Below are positions 28,001-34,833 of a stretch of 64,000 bases of DNA, in pieces (within the stretch, counting starts at the first letter, position 1; the number at the start of each line of letters is the position of its first letter). The notes under the pieces were generated by a model. It made no database searches and had not been told where the DNA came from. It saw only the letters and a list, made by a program, of their open reading frames with translations. Source of the DNA: Crocosphaera sp. (GTDB lineage Bacteria > Cyanobacteriota > Cyanobacteriia > Cyanobacteriales > Microcystaceae); contig NZ_JASJEB010000004.1 of NCBI RefSeq assembly GCF_030064895.1, positions 1-64,000 on the forward strand, read 5' to 3'. Made by a program: the position numbers and the translations under genes.

Positions 28001-29676
28001 AATTAAAAGATTATCAGGGAGCATTAGAAGATTATAACGAAGCAATAAGAAGAAATCCTAATAATGGAGATCATTATGTCGGCAGAGGTGATTATTATGC
28101 CCAAACCAACCAAGCAGAAAAAGCACAGGCTGATTACAAGAAAGCCATAGAAGCTTATTCAGAAACCCTCAAAACTGACCCCAAATATCCTAATCAAGTA
28201 GCTTTTGTTTATTCTAATCGTGCAAAGGTTTATAGAAAACTCAAAAACAATCAAGCCGCCATTGCTGATTATAGTAAAGCTATTACTCTTACTACTAATA
28301 ATCCTAAATCTTTCTATATATTCAGAGGTAGTCTTTACTCAGAGATCAAAGAACATAAATTAGCAATTAAAGACTTTTCTAAAGTGATTGAACTTGAACC
28401 AAATTCTCCAGGTTCATACGTTTTCAGAGGATTGGAATATTTAAAAATTAAAAATATTCAAGCCGCCATTGAGGATTATTCTAAGATAATTGAATTAAAT
28501 CAAAAGGCCGCTGATCCTCAATACTTTGATTATTATACGTTCCGAGGAGAACTATATCAACAAACAAAAAATTACCAAGGGGCAATTGAAGACTTTTCTA
28601 CCTTCATTAAATTACAACCGAACACACCGGAATCAATAAAAGCTTATGCAAAGAGAGGTGTTATTTATACTCAAGTTAAAAATTATTCAGCAGCCATTGA
28701 GGATTTCTCTACAGTAATTAAATTAAATGAAAAAGCAGCTAATCCTCAATACTTTGCTGCTTATATGGGACGAGGAGAATTATATCAACAAACAAAAAAT
28801 TATCAAGGAGCAATTGAAGACTTTTCTAGCTTCATTAAGTTACAGCCTAATTCACCCCAATCAATGCAAGCTTATGCACAAAGAGGTGTAACTTATACTC
28901 AAGTTAAAAATTATTCAGCAGCCATTGAGGATTTCTCTACAGTAATTAAATTAAATGAAAACATAGCTAATCCTCAATACTTTACTGCTTATATGGGACG
29001 AGGACGTTTACATCAACAATCAAAGAATTATCCAGAGGCAATTCAAGACTTTTCTACTTTCATTAAATTACAACCTGAAAATCATCAAGGTTATACCTAT
29101 CGTTGTATGGTTTATACCGATTTAAAAGATTATAATCAGGCTATGAAAGATTGTAATCAAGCCCTTGCAATTGCTCCCAATAACCCAGAAGTTTATTTAT
29201 CTAGTGCTGCTCTTAATAGTGGTTTAAAGAATTATTCAGCAGCCATTAAAGATGCTAATAAAATCATTGAACTTGCTCCGGCTTTTCCTGTTGGTTATTG
29301 GTTAAGAGGAGCTATGTATTGGGCGCAAAATAACCCAACTAAAGCCTTATCTGATTGTGAATTAGCATTGAGTAAGAATGATCAATTTGCCCCTGCAATC
29401 TCCTGTATTGCTTCCATAAAATATGAACAGGGAGACAAACAAAAAGCTATTGAATTATGGCAAAAAGCTCTTACTATTCAAGACGATTTAGCTGACACTA
29501 AATTAGCTTTAGCTGTGGGATTATACCATCAAGGACAACCAGAAAAAGCCTTATCTTTAGCCAAAGAAGCTATTAAAATAGATGAACGCTTAAAAGATAT
29601 TAATCATCTTCAAGACAATTTATGGGGTAAACAATTAATAGAAGATACAAAACCCCTCTTGAATAAAGTTAAATAA
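25012..29676 (+). CDS. Very large secreted tandem-trypsin-domain protein with long TPR array
   Basis: The 1554-residue protein has a signal peptide (NFLILTSLITLLTAPFAYA) and the same layout as its paralogue at 19.3-22.5 kb. Domain 1 has His84 (NAHV), Asp117 (GNDLAVL) and Ser190 (GMSGGALL). Domain 2 has His307 (TACHVV), Asp347 (KLDAAII) and Ser437 (GMSGGPVL). From about residue 515 to the end it is almost entirely TPRs, roughly twice as many as the paralogue. Three copies of a 228-bp (76-residue) unit lie at about 28553-29236 and are nearly identical in DNA, showing recent internal expansion. Both catalytic triads look intact. Such long TPR arrays suggest a scaffold that delivers partners or substrates to the proteases; COP23 proteins are obvious candidates by position. 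Confidence 0.88.
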   Translation: MKNINFLILTSLITLLTAPFAYAVLPELSENGIRNVLISQDINSEKIKQKAEAITVKIKSDNSAGSGVIIAKEGNTYTVLTNAHVINSKIPNQIVTIDGKSHEAKVIKQGNSLEGNDLAVLTFNSSDSYQVATLATNSDIQENQRVYSVGFTEETDEFYFTQGNINLQAPKPFLGGYQIGYDIDVKSGMSGGALLNEKGELIGVNGLLKRPILNDAYNYLDGSKPFEQNIPTYRNLSFAVPVETLMEVAPNLALIPDEWKTGLNVAENVDNIARQITVRIDNEDQVIGSGAIIGKDGDTYYVFTACHVVSDYDCMSGEVKDNYTLVTPDGEKYPLTKNNIILPEKLDAAIIKFESEKEYKVATIGKYNTSRLQKHLVFVSGFPGELNGVRKFTAGYQLHLDQGLASSFRSNSEDIKKYVDTSGYELRYTNLSRKGMSGGPVLDINGQVIGINTGQDGEQRSLTEIGKLGYAFGVPASTLIGFANQKQINLNYVDEMPVPLKEQQLKIAKQHPAFIIEKPPENSNENAWLTYGNELWRIRQYKEAIAALNKAIELDDDDNFAEAYYALGLVYRTQAINTGNDSLDMKALAAFDQAISLSEDFMLKGQAWYLKSISLRNLRRDEEALVAINQAIKGIYPDDATFYRQRALILQDLERYVEAKEAYDESLKISPLPITYFSKCLLLLFDIKEPKAALDDCNKAIDLGFIEAYSYRGIAHFALGKEQAALDDHNQAIAFAPNSSHLYQMRAGMYFFTGKYELAIADYNKAIEVYPQNRDLASFHLASLYSGLAFVYQRMDDYQQQIVNLTKALELDPSDHLTYQIRGQSHNFNGQYNLAIQDMTKAIELQPDNADYYHQRGGFKSSLGDNQGALEDYNRAIELDRNNASAYSKRASLYTDQFQDYKKAMEDYDRAIEINPKYGQAYESRGLLRHKLLSDLPGALEDYNRAIALIEAPDPIVDSVYLGSLPEDVPSNFPYQLKTSYNKYDSAYGQRGDVRLQLKDYQGALEDYNEAIRRNPNNGDHYVGRGDYYAQTNQAEKAQADYKKAIEAYSETLKTDPKYPNQVAFVYSNRAKVYRKLKNNQAAIADYSKAITLTTNNPKSFYIFRGSLYSEIKEHKLAIKDFSKVIELEPNSPGSYVFRGLEYLKIKNIQAAIEDYSKIIELNQKAADPQYFDYYTFRGELYQQTKNYQGAIEDFSTFIKLQPNTPESIKAYAKRGVIYTQVKNYSAAIEDFSTVIKLNEKAANPQYFAAYMGRGELYQQTKNYQGAIEDFSSFIKLQPNSPQSMQAYAQRGVTYTQVKNYSAAIEDFSTVIKLNENIANPQYFTAYMGRGRLHQQSKNYPEAIQDFSTFIKLQPENHQGYTYRCMVYTDLKDYNQAMKDCNQALAIAPNNPEVYLSSAALNSGLKNYSAAIKDANKIIELAPAFPVGYWLRGAMYWAQNNPTKALSDCELALSKNDQFAPAISCIASIKYEQGDKQKAIELWQKALTIQDDLADTKLALAVGLYHQGQPEKALSLAKEAIKIDERLKDINHLQDNLWGKQLIEDTKPLLNKVK
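28553..29236 (+). repeat. 228-bp tandem repeat inside the TPR array
   Basis: The start TATATCAACA (or TACATCAACA) recurs at 28553, 28781 and 29009, exactly 228 bp apart. Each unit encodes 76 residues (two TPR-like motifs, including GAIEDFS and SAAIEDFSTVIKLNE). Units 1 and 2 are close to identical; unit 3 has drifted at its 3' end. The frame is kept, so copy-number change would add or remove whole TPR pairs. Confidence 0.8.
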
Positions 29677-29710
29677 CGTAGGAGCTTAACGGGGGAGTAT
29701 GTCAATGCGA
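29677..29710. repeat. Possible IS right-end remnant
   Basis: GGAGCTTAACGGGGGAG followed by TATGTCAATGC resembles the right end of the TnpB element at 18.75 kb (GTGAGCTTAACGGTGGGAG, then TGTCAAGAC). It lies immediately after the stop of the large protease/TPR gene with no transposase nearby. It may mark an old insertion or excision. Confidence 0.35.
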
Positions 29711-29727
29711 TACAACTACTCATGAGT

Positions 29728-30636
29728 TTATTCTTCCACAAACTGTCTTTCACAAGTCAAAGTCAAACATTGATTAGTAACTGGATGAACAAAAGAAAGT
29801 TGATAAGCATGGAGAAAATAACCACAATCTCCAGGAACATTAATTGTGTCCTTTTCCTTATTAAACCCCGTTTTAGGAATTCCCCCAACAACATATAAAG
29901 GATCACCCAATAAAGGATAACCAATAGTAGCTAGATGAATTCTAATTTGATGAGGACGACCGGTTAATATAGTAACTTCCAAAAGTGTTTTATCTGCATA
30001 TCTTTCTAAAACACAACACTCACTATAAGCATATTTTCCATCAACCTTTGCCCCATAAATATAACCCAAAACCGGATCAGGTATTTTGCCAATGGGATGA
30101 TCAATAACAAACTCATCAGGAAGATCACTTTTTCCAATTAAAGCATGATAGACTTTGCTGATTTTATGTTCTCGAATTTGTTTAGTTAAATTGGAACGAG
30201 CGATCGCAGTTTTTCCCATTAACATTAATCCTGATGTTCCTCTGCCCAAACGATGAATAGGAATCGGTTCATTTTGAGGATACTGTTTTTTCAACTGCCA
30301 TAATAAAGTATTTTCTAAAAATCCTCCCCCTGGTAACACAGGAAGGCCAGAGGGTTTATTAACAATTAATAGATGATCATCTTCATAGATAATCTCAAAA
30401 GATAAAGGTACTTCTGGTTCTTGCCAAGGAGGACGATGATAACTTAACCATTGTCCCCTTTCTAAAACAGTAGTCGGAGCAACAGCTTGATTATCAAGAA
30501 GAATTTGACCCGACAAAATTCTCTCTAACCATTGTTGAGAACTAGAATGATGATAATATTTAGTGTAATATTCTATCACCGTTAAACCAGCATTTTTCGG
30601 TTTAATCTGTTCTCGATAAATCCAGCCATTATTCAT
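29728..30636 (-). CDS. RluA-family pseudouridine synthase with Gly at the catalytic Asp position
   Basis: I start at the ATG at 30636 because the longer in-frame extension runs into the upstream ferredoxin gene; this gives 302 residues. The fold is that of RluA/RluD enzymes, which convert U to pseudouridine in rRNA or tRNA: an S4-like N-terminal part (WLERILSGQILLDNQAV), then IIYEDDHLLIVNKPSGLPV, TILTGRPHQIRIHLATIGYPLLGDPLY. The signature motif HRLDxxTSG reads HRLGRGTSG, so the catalytic Asp is Gly (codon GGC, complement of 30252-30254 region). Activity is doubtful unless another acid substitutes. I recall similar Gly variants in some cyanobacterial and plant relatives. It begins four bases after the ferredoxin stop and is probably co-transcribed with it. 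Confidence 0.8.
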   Translation of the reverse strand: MNNGWIYREQIKPKNAGLTVIEYYTKYYHHSSSQQWLERILSGQILLDNQAVAPTTVLERGQWLSYHRPPWQEPEVPLSFEIIYEDDHLLIVNKPSGLPVLPGGGFLENTLLWQLKKQYPQNEPIPIHRLGRGTSGLMLMGKTAIARSNLTKQIREHKISKVYHALIGKSDLPDEFVIDHPIGKIPDPVLGYIYGAKVDGKYAYSECCVLERYADKTLLEVTILTGRPHQIRIHLATIGYPLLGDPLYVVGGIPKTGFNKEKDTINVPGDCGYFLHAYQLSFVHPVTNQCLTLTCERQFVEE

Positions 30637-30640
30637 GCTC

Positions 30641-31063
30641 TCAGTTTCTTCTTGGCCTTTTCCTCTTTCTCTTAGCAGTGCGATGTGCTTGAGGGAAACC
30701 AAGAGGTTTAATCTGTTGAGTTTGACGAACATCTTCGAGTTCTTTTAACTCTGTATAATCAACCCAGTGGATACAATCAACAGGACAAGTATCGATCGCC
30801 TCTTGGATGGTATCCTCTTCGTCTCCATCTTGATTGTAAACCCGGGCCCGCCCATTGTTTTCCTCGATATAAAAGGTATTAGGGGAAACATGAGCGCAGT
30901 GTTTACAGCCAATACAGGTTAACTCATCGACATAAACCCCTTTTTGTCGTAGTTGCCCCCCTAACTCCGGTTCTAACCCAGAGCGATCGGGAGCATCCCG
31001 AAAAATACCTCCTAGTTCTGGTTCTAACCCGGAGCGATCAGGGGTTAGGGAAAAATCAGTCAT
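30641..31063 (-). CDS. Ferredoxin-like [4Fe-4S] protein with duplicated N-terminal motif
   Basis: The ATG at 31063 with GAGGA upstream gives 140 residues; a longer frame would start inside the neighbouring insertion element. The ferredoxin core has CIGCKHC followed by a distant CPVDC, enough ligands for one [4Fe-4S] cluster, and then the conserved IHWVDYTELKELE segment of a cyanobacterial family. The N-terminal motif PDRSGLEPELGG occurs twice in tandem (17-residue period); I recall one copy in homologues. The basic tail (RTAKRKRKRPRRN) is unusual. It is normally grouped with DUF1257 and DUF2997 genes, both found just upstream here beyond the TnpB element. Confidence 0.85.
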   Translation of the reverse strand: MTDFSLTPDRSGLEPELGGIFRDAPDRSGLEPELGGQLRQKGVYVDELTCIGCKHCAHVSPNTFYIEENNGRARVYNQDGDEEDTIQEAIDTCPVDCIHWVDYTELKELEDVRQTQQIKPLGFPQAHRTAKRKRKRPRRN

Positions 31064-31079
31064 AAAAATCCTCAACTCT

Positions 31080-32700
31080 TGTCCATAACGTACGTCGTGA
31101 CATCCTCCCACGCTGACTGCTAGGCAGTATAGCTTGGGCTTCCCAACTCACGATGGGATATTTCTGCCCACAGAGGTAAGTTACCCCTACGCCAGTTATC
31201 TAGGCTCATCACCCCCGACACCTCGACTTGACAGACGGTTTCCTTTCCTCTGAGTCCCAGAGTAGTAGTTTCGATACCTCGATTACAGATTTCTTGTGCG
31301 CTGGCCACATCTCTATCACATCGGTAATGACATTCAGGACAATCATGAACTCTATCAGAAAGGGTTTTTCTAACTTCTGCACGACAATTAGGGCAAGTTT
31401 GGCTAGTACCACGATGGTCAACCAAGCCAAAATACTTACCTCTTATCTTACAGACATATTTTAAAATATCCCTGAATTGCCCAAAACCTGCATCAAGGGT
31501 ATGCTTGCCCAAAAAGCCTTTAGCCATTGTACGAAAGTCAATATCCTCCATAAAGATAGAGTCTCCCATATCACAGATTTTATGAGCTAATTTGAACTGA
31601 TAATCTTTACGCTTGAAAGCTATATGATTATGGTGCCTTTCTACCTTCTGCCGAGCCTTTTCGTAGTTCTTAGACTGTCTTTGCTTTCTACTTAAGCGAC
31701 GTTGCAGCAATTTCAGCTTGCGGTATTCGCTTTTGAAGAATTTACGACCTTTTTCTATATAGTTATCACTGGTAGCTAGGTAACTATATAGCCCGACATC
31801 TAACCCTAAAGCATGGCCAAAAGGAGCCTCAACTTCAGGTAAGTCAATGTCTGATTGAATGCTAATTACCGCAAACCATCCTATTGCTTTCTTGACTACT
31901 CTTACCTGTTTAATGACAAAACCATTAGGGATTGGACGGTGAAGATTTATCTGGACTTTTCCTAGTTTTGGTAGTTTTATTTGCCACCCAGTCAAAGGAT
32001 TACTTCTGAATTGAGGAAATAATAAAGACTTCATCTGTCCGTATTTCTTGAACCGAGGAAAGCCAAATCCTCTATCACGAAAAAAGTCCCAGGCATCATG
32101 AAGTCTTCTGACATTAGTTTGCAAGACTTGGCTTGGAACTAAAGCTAAATCAGGATATTTCTTTTTAGCTTTTGGTAATTGGTTTTGTTGCTGATGATAA
32201 CTAGGAAAAGGATAATCAGCAGACATAATATATTCTGACTCTAAACTGCACCTATCTACTCGACACTTACGAGAAGCAATCCAATCTTTTAACTGACGCA
32301 AAGCATAGTTATAAGAACAGCGACAAATTTCCAGCCATTCGCCTAACATTCTCTCTTGTTTGCTGTCAGGATAAATTCGGTATGAGTAGTTTAGAGTCAA
32401 CATATCCTGGTGTTAGCACACAATCAATCTAGTGGTAATATAAGTTGTCTGAGCAAGTTTGTACAGTCGCACGTTAATATATTGGTCGGGCTGTATCCGC
32501 GCGCTAAAACCTTGGCGAGCGACCCCAGCTAATCATATTCACCAGCGTGAACGCGCGAGCAGGTACTCACCTGCGCTTCGATGCGTTCCCCTCGTTTATA
32601 GTGTGGGACTTAGCTCGAAATTAAAGTTAACAAGAACTTAAGCTGGTTAACTATGGAGAAAGCTTAGGGGCCTCAAACCCCTCCGCTTTCAACCAGGGGT
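31080..32700 (-). mobile_element. TnpB-only IS200/IS605-type element inserted in the DUF1257-ferredoxin gene string (approximate ends)
   Basis: The right end, just after tnpB, has a hairpin CCCA-GCT...AGC-TGGG between about 31107 and 31138 on the + strand, followed by GATGTCAC on the element strand. The left part (32404-32700) is GC-richer than its surroundings and has small hairpins (GCAGGT/ACCTGC at 32559-32574; AGGGG/CCCCT at 32666-32682). The right end lies less than 60 bp from the ferredoxin start, so ferredoxin and rluA-like expression may now depend on the element. Exact ends are not determined. Confidence 0.55.
31120..32403 (-). CDS. tnpB: RNA-guided endonuclease TnpB (second, different clade)
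   Basis: The 427-residue protein differs strongly from the TnpB at 17.5 kb and belongs to the clade with a DRDVASAQ-type C-terminus. RuvC acids are present in GLDVGLYSY, FMEDIDFRT and CDRDVASAQ. The zinc ribbon is CPNC...CPEC. The N-terminal part has NYSYRIYPDSKQERMLGEWLE, the usual OrfB start. No tnpA is adjacent. With all catalytic residues kept it may be an active nuclease guided by an RNA from its right end, next to the ferredoxin gene. Insertion splits what is likely an older DUF2997-DUF1257-ferredoxin operon. Confidence 0.92.
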   Translation of the reverse strand: MLTLNYSYRIYPDSKQERMLGEWLEICRCSYNYALRQLKDWIASRKCRVDRCSLESEYIMSADYPFPSYHQQQNQLPKAKKKYPDLALVPSQVLQTNVRRLHDAWDFFRDRGFGFPRFKKYGQMKSLLFPQFRSNPLTGWQIKLPKLGKVQINLHRPIPNGFVIKQVRVVKKAIGWFAVISIQSDIDLPEVEAPFGHALGLDVGLYSYLATSDNYIEKGRKFFKSEYRKLKLLQRRLSRKQRQSKNYEKARQKVERHHNHIAFKRKDYQFKLAHKICDMGDSIFMEDIDFRTMAKGFLGKHTLDAGFGQFRDILKYVCKIRGKYFGLVDHRGTSQTCPNCRAEVRKTLSDRVHDCPECHYRCDRDVASAQEICNRGIETTTLGLRGKETVCQVEVSGVMSLDNWRRGNLPLWAEISHRELGSPSYTA

Positions 32701-32705
32701 GCTGA
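32404..32705. other. GC-rich structured spacer, probably the left end of the TnpB element
   Basis: No gene is supported here; a short frame on the + strand is not convincing. The stretch 32490-32600 is clearly richer in GC than the rest of the window and holds the perfect small hairpin GCAGGT-ACTC-ACCTGC. Towards the DUF1257 stop there is AGGGG-CCTCAAA-CCCCT and CCGCTTTCAACCAGGGG. These look like insertion-element end structures or a small structured RNA. Confidence 0.4.
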
Positions 32706-33092
32706 CTATGCACTCCAGCGTTGAACAACAAGGCGAATAGAACCGTCTTCATTCTTTTGTTGTTGGGCAACTTGAAACCCTTGTTTCGCAGACTCATCAA
32801 GAATGGTATGCAGGGCATATCCTTGAGTTACTTTTTTCAAAAATCCGTCAACTGATAAAGGTTGTTGCCAATATTGTAAATCGGCAATTAATTCATATTC
32901 ACTACCGTTCCAGCTAAAACCAATGTCATAGTTATTTTCTTGTTCAACTACGATTTGGGCTTTACGGGTTTGACCTTGATATCCTCTAACGGTATGGGGG
33001 CCTTCTTTCCAGTCGATACCCATGTCTTTGAGTGCTGCTTTGAGGGAGGTTAGGTTACGAATTTGGGTTTTAATGTTGCTAAAGTGTGACAT
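32706..33092 (-). CDS. DUF1257 (Ycf35-like) protein
   Basis: The start at 33092 gives MSHFSNIKTQI, the usual beginning of Ycf35/DUF1257 proteins. A longer in-frame version would overlap the upstream DUF2997 gene. The 128-residue protein has ALKDMGIDWKEG, GYQGQTRKAQIVVEQ, YDIGFSWNG and YELIADLQYW, and ends RLVVQRWSA. The family is conserved in cyanobacteria and red-algal plastids; its function is not established. It lies between DUF2997 and the TnpB element, on the same strand as the ferredoxin gene beyond it. Confidence 0.87.
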   Translation of the reverse strand: MSHFSNIKTQIRNLTSLKAALKDMGIDWKEGPHTVRGYQGQTRKAQIVVEQENNYDIGFSWNGSEYELIADLQYWQQPLSVDGFLKKVTQGYALHTILDESAKQGFQVAQQQKNEDGSIRLVVQRWSA

Positions 33093-33147
33093 ATTCTTGG
33101 GAATGTTAAAGGTTACAAAGGGTAAGAAAACCAAGGCAAATAAACCA

Positions 33148-33363
33148 TTACCAATCGCTAAAAGACGTTTGATTAGTCGCTTTTGTGGATTCAGTAATGG
33201 GTTGCTCATAGTATTGCGAAGTCTTTTCAGTAGAAACGACTCGCCCTAATTGGGCTTCGATCGCTGCTGTTACCTCTTGACAAGAGGAACCAATTATGCC
33301 CGTGACCATTTCTTTAACACGGCCATCAGGATAAATAACAAATTCTAGGGTTTCCATATTCAT
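33148..33363 (-). CDS. DUF2997 family protein
   Basis: This short protein (71 residues, or 69 from a second ATG) has METLEFVIYPDGRVKEMVTGIIGSSCQEVTAAIE in segments, which is the DUF2997 pattern: a beta hairpin containing YPDGRV and a helix after G-x-x-C. The C-terminal tail (TSQYYEQPITESTKAT) is low-complexity. It is the first gene of the string DUF2997-DUF1257-ferredoxin. I recall these families being neighbours in many cyanobacteria, suggesting a shared but unknown redox-linked role. The C-terminus ends 55 bp before the DUF1257 start. Confidence 0.83.
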   Translation of the reverse strand: MNMETLEFVIYPDGRVKEMVTGIIGSSCQEVTAAIEAQLGRVVSTEKTSQYYEQPITESTKATNQTSFSDW

Positions 33364-33668
33364 GGTTGATACTAGAACAAAAGTTTACACAAAGTTTAGG
33401 CGTTATCTTTCTCCGGAGGAGGATTAATTTCGCCCATTCTGGTCAAGACATAAATCTTGATCAACTTTAGCATTATTAATCAAATCTTAGCAAAAATTAA
33501 CATTTGATTAGTGGTCGGCTCAGTTTATTGTAAGTTTCCCTTAACCTTCCGAAAAAAGTCAAGGGTAACTTTGCTGTCAAGGTCGGAAGTTAACAAAAAT
33601 ATACAAAATATACTAGCTGGAGTTCTGAGTTAGGGACTCCGCACACTTCCTACCCCTCCCACACTCTC
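33364..33668. promoter_or_regulatory. Upstream region of the DUF2997 string with an inverted repeat
   Basis: There is no gene in this 305-bp gap. TTAACCTTCCGA at 33541-33552 and TCGGAAGTTAA at 33583-33593 form an inverted repeat with one bulge; between them GTCAAGG occurs twice. It could be a regulatory site for the leftward DUF2997 string or a transcript end for the permease gene, but no U-run follows. The rest is AT-rich with no recognisable motif. Confidence 0.4.
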
Positions 33669-34781
33669 TTACTCAAGGCTGCGAGGATCGAGGGCATCCC
33701 TCAAACCATCTCCCAGTAAATTAAAGGAGAGAACCGTAAGAATAATTAAAAGAGCAGGAGGCCAAATTAACCAGGGTTGAAGGACTAAAATGGAGGCATT
33801 GGTTGATACAGACAGTAAATTACCCCAACTTGGGTCAGGTTGTTGAATCCCTAAACCAATGAGACTGAGGACAGACTCAGAAACAATAAAACCAGGAACA
33901 GCTAAGGTAGCTGAGATGATGATATAGGTGGCCGTTTGGGGGAGTACATGACGAACAATAATGCGCCAAGGGGTTGCCCCCATTGCTTTTGCGGCCTGAA
34001 CAAACTCTTGTTCTTTGAGGGATAAAACCTGACCACGGATAACTCTGGCCAGTCCCGACCAACCAATAAAAGAAGTAATTAAGACAATCAACAAAAATCT
34101 TTGCGCACTGGTCAAACTAGGGGGAAGTACAGCAGCTAAAGCCACTAAAAGATAAATGCCAGGGATTGTCATTAAAACTTCTACCAGACGCATCAAAACC
34201 GCATCGAGCCAGCCACCAAAATAACCTGCAATACCACCTACTAGCATTCCCAGGGGAAAAGAGATAATAATCCCCACTAGACCGATAAATAAGCTAATCC
34301 TGCCGCCAAACAGTAAACGACTGAATTGATCTCGTCCTTGTTCATCCGTTCCCAGTAAATTGAGTTTGGCCGGACCGACAGTGCCAAAAAGATGACGGTT
34401 GAGGGGTATCCCAGAAAACAACTCTACCTCTTCAAAAGAAGGAGGTAAAGGGAGACGAACTTGCAAGAATTGGTAACTGTCACCCTTAACCAAAAGACGA
34501 ATGGGTGAGGGTTGCTCAAAATCGACGTTTAAACTGCGTTTTCCTGTTTCAACATCTGTAGGACTTTGAGTTGTGGGATAGACGTGAGGGCCAATAAAGC
34601 GACCATCTTGGGTTGTCCAATGAATTTGTGTGGGGGGAAGGAGAGAGCCATCAGCCTGGGATGTGTAAGGATTATAAGGGGCAACGAAATCCGCAGCAAT
34701 GACGGCTACATAAAAAATTATCAGTAATACTGCTCCAAAGCGGGCTAAAGGATTATCTTTAAGTTTTTGCCACCAGTTCAT
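33669..34781 (-). CDS. OppC/DppC-type ABC transporter permease
   Basis: The 370-residue membrane protein belongs to the peptide/nickel-type permease family. It has an N-terminal helix (residues 12-33), then a long periplasmic segment of about 110 residues with LLGTDEQGRDQFSRLLFGGRISL. Five more helices follow, with the EAA loop QAAKAMGATPWRIIVRHVLPQ that contacts the ATPase. The C-terminus GDGLRDALDPR is typical of DppC. Partner permease, binding protein and ATPases are not in the window, as is common for dispersed cyanobacterial ABC systems. The substrate is probably an oligopeptide or similar compound; this cannot be refined from sequence. Confidence 0.88.
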   Translation of the reverse strand: MNWWQKLKDNPLARFGAVLLIIFYVAVIAADFVAPYNPYTSQADGSLLPPTQIHWTTQDGRFIGPHVYPTTQSPTDVETGKRSLNVDFEQPSPIRLLVKGDSYQFLQVRLPLPPSFEEVELFSGIPLNRHLFGTVGPAKLNLLGTDEQGRDQFSRLLFGGRISLFIGLVGIIISFPLGMLVGGIAGYFGGWLDAVLMRLVEVLMTIPGIYLLVALAAVLPPSLTSAQRFLLIVLITSFIGWSGLARVIRGQVLSLKEQEFVQAAKAMGATPWRIIVRHVLPQTATYIIISATLAVPGFIVSESVLSLIGLGIQQPDPSWGNLLSVSTNASILVLQPWLIWPPALLIILTVLSFNLLGDGLRDALDPRSLE

Positions 34782-34833
34782 AATTAAAGGTTAAGAATTT
34801 ACTCAACAATTATAAACTGTTGGATTAGCTGGT

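Noticed and set aside
32559-32574. Integron attC-like hairpin
   Set aside because: The hairpin is short and lacks the paired R and L boxes; no integrase is present.
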